DNA of 6,175 nucleotides from positions 1 to 6,175 of the forward strand of contig JAUVEQ010000186.1 of assembly GCA_030594725.1 (NCBI GenBank), in the 5' to 3' direction. Both the position numbers and the translations under genes were made by a program. This DNA comes from Methanobacteriota archaeon (lineage in GTDB: Archaea > Thermoplasmatota > DTKX01 > GCA-020343715). Below the pieces are notes generated by a model, which worked only from the letters and a program-made list of their open reading frames with translations, had not been told where the DNA came from and searched no databases. Positions within the stretch are counted from its first letter, which is position 1. Each line of letters begins with the position of its first letter. Shown one piece after another: positions 5,335-6,175 of the stretch.

Positions 5335-6175
5335 TCATTGCTCGTCCCTGTCATCCTCGAGCCAAGCATTGGCCACCTCGAGAGCCTCCGTGATGGACGC
5401 CCCGATGACATCACGGGCGGGGAACACGTACTCCCTTCCAAGCTCATCCAGGAGCCCGGTGCGCTCGAACTGTTCCATGATGGCTGGGACGACATCTGAG
5501 AGCATCAGCCTGATGTCCTGCTCCAGCATGTACTGGTTCATCGACTGGACCAGATCGATCAGGTTGGTGCTGACCATGCTCCTTCCGTACATATTGAGTA
5601 TGATCACTGCATGGCGCGTATTCTCCCAGGATGGAATCTGGTCATGGAGGGTATGGACGGCGGCGAAGTACATGGACCCTCTTGACTGGATCACCGTTAC
5701 CTCATCCGATGGGAACTCCTCGGGAAGCGGCCGTGCAACGAAGAGTCCGTCACCAAGGGGTTCCAACAACACCAGCTTGACATCCCTGGCCGAGAAGTAA
5801 ACGTACAGGGTTATTGATAGGGCAACACCCACGAACACGGCCACCTCCAGAGAATACATGACCGCTATCCCATAGGTGGCGATCATGGAGGCGCTGTACG
5901 CCTTCGAGGTGTGCCAAGCCTCGACCATCTTTGGGATCTCCTTCTTGAGAAGACCCACACCGATGACGATCAGCAGACCTGCCAGGGCGGTCATCGGGAT
6001 ATATTCGAAAACTGGTCCGAAGAGTGCCACAGACAGTATCACTATGACACCTGCGAACACACCGCCGAACCGTGTCAATGAGCCAGCATCCTGGTTGATG
6101 GCAGTGCGGGACATCGAACCGCCACCCGGAAGGGCGGCAATGAGGCTCCCGGCCAGGTTACCAAGGCCGTGGGCC
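5335..6175 (-). CDS. Second SulP-family transporter with STAS domain, 5' part cut by window edge
   Basis: The open frame continues without a stop to the right edge, so 280 codons of the C-terminal part are present; the Met at 6114 is internal. The first visible residues, HGLGNLAGSLIAALPGGGSM then SRTAINQDAG, are the typical SulP block in the second half of the membrane domain. Hydrophobic segments follow (FAGVIVILSVALFGPVF, MTALAGLLIVIGVGLL, and IATYGIAVMYSLEVAVFVGVAL split over two helices). Counting from Met 6114, a STAS domain covers about 137-254. Its central strand-loop is VIILNMYGRSMVSTNLIDL, resembling the L-R-L-R-G-R-x-x-x-G-(A/S)-T form of some bacterial SulP STAS domains rather than the D-S/T-S/A-G form of its neighbour. 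It is therefore not a recent copy of the adjacent SulP gene. The stop is TGA. The gap to GTG 5238 is 96 bases (255 to TTG 5079), compatible with a shared transcript. Substrate unknown. Confidence 0.92.
   Translation of the reverse strand, partial: AHGLGNLAGSLIAALPGGGSMSRTAINQDAGSLTRFGGVFAGVIVILSVALFGPVFEYIPMTALAGLLIVIGVGLLKKEIPKMVEAWHTSKAYSASMIATYGIAVMYSLEVAVFVGVALSITLYVYFSARDVKLVLLEPLGDGLFVARPLPEEFPSDEVTVIQSRGSMYFAAVHTLHDQIPSWENTRHAVIILNMYGRSMVSTNLIDLVQSMNQYMLEQDIRLMLSDVVPAIMEQFERTGLLDELGREYVFPARDVIGASITEALEVANAWLEDDRDEQ

Noticed and set aside
1..6175. CRISPR array, insertion sequence or phage remnant
   Set aside because: No regularly spaced direct repeats, transposase motifs, terminal inverted repeats or attachment-site duplications were found. 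The only large duplication is the methyltransferase pair.
1..6175. A single sulfur-metabolism operon joining the sulfatase and SulP genes
   Set aside because: The sulfatase points away to the left and is separated from the SulP genes by four unrelated genes, including one on the opposite strand; no sulfate-assimilation enzymes are present.

Overview
The window looks archaeal. Shine-Dalgarno (SD) sites of the GGAGGT/GGAGGA type precede two of the genes. A/T-rich TATA-like boxes lie about 25 bases before the inferred transcript starts. The intergenic gaps are short and the coding regions favour G or C at third codon positions. The group cannot be fixed from this sequence; a euryarchaeal lineage such as Thermoplasmatota is only a guess. 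I see no rRNA, tRNA, CRISPR array, transposase or phage gene.

Layout. (1) 1-131, minus strand: the first ~43 codons of a sulfatase that runs off the left edge. (2) 132-375: a divergent promoter region. (3) About 376-1173, plus strand: a five-helix membrane protein of the small multidrug export (Sm_multidrug_ex / COG2426) type. It converges on the next gene across a ~96-base gap holding two small palindromes. (4) 1270-2031 and 2102-2863, both minus: tandem paralogous class I SAM-dependent methyltransferases of 253 residues each. They are about 65% identical, align without a gap, and carry nearly the same 27-base element at the same distance upstream. (5) 3052-3267, minus: a 71-residue gene with a strong SD site and promoter. 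It encodes an Arg/Met-rich start, an Ala/Gln linker and an acidic SHOCT-like C-terminus. (6) 3352-5238, minus: a complete SulP (SLC26-type) anion transporter with a STAS domain. (7) 5335-6175, minus: the C-terminal part of a second, clearly different SulP-STAS transporter, cut by the right edge.

Functionally, the right half handles small anions (sulfate, bicarbonate or similar; the sequence does not say which). The sulfatase at the left edge would release sulfate, but it is on the other side of unrelated genes, so a shared pathway is only a possibility. The two methyltransferases each appear to have their own promoter and do not look co-transcribed with the transporters. The window is mostly ordinary metabolism and transport. 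The observations most worth following are the conserved element ahead of the methyltransferase pair and the small SHOCT-like protein. I found no convincing sign of a new multi-gene system.
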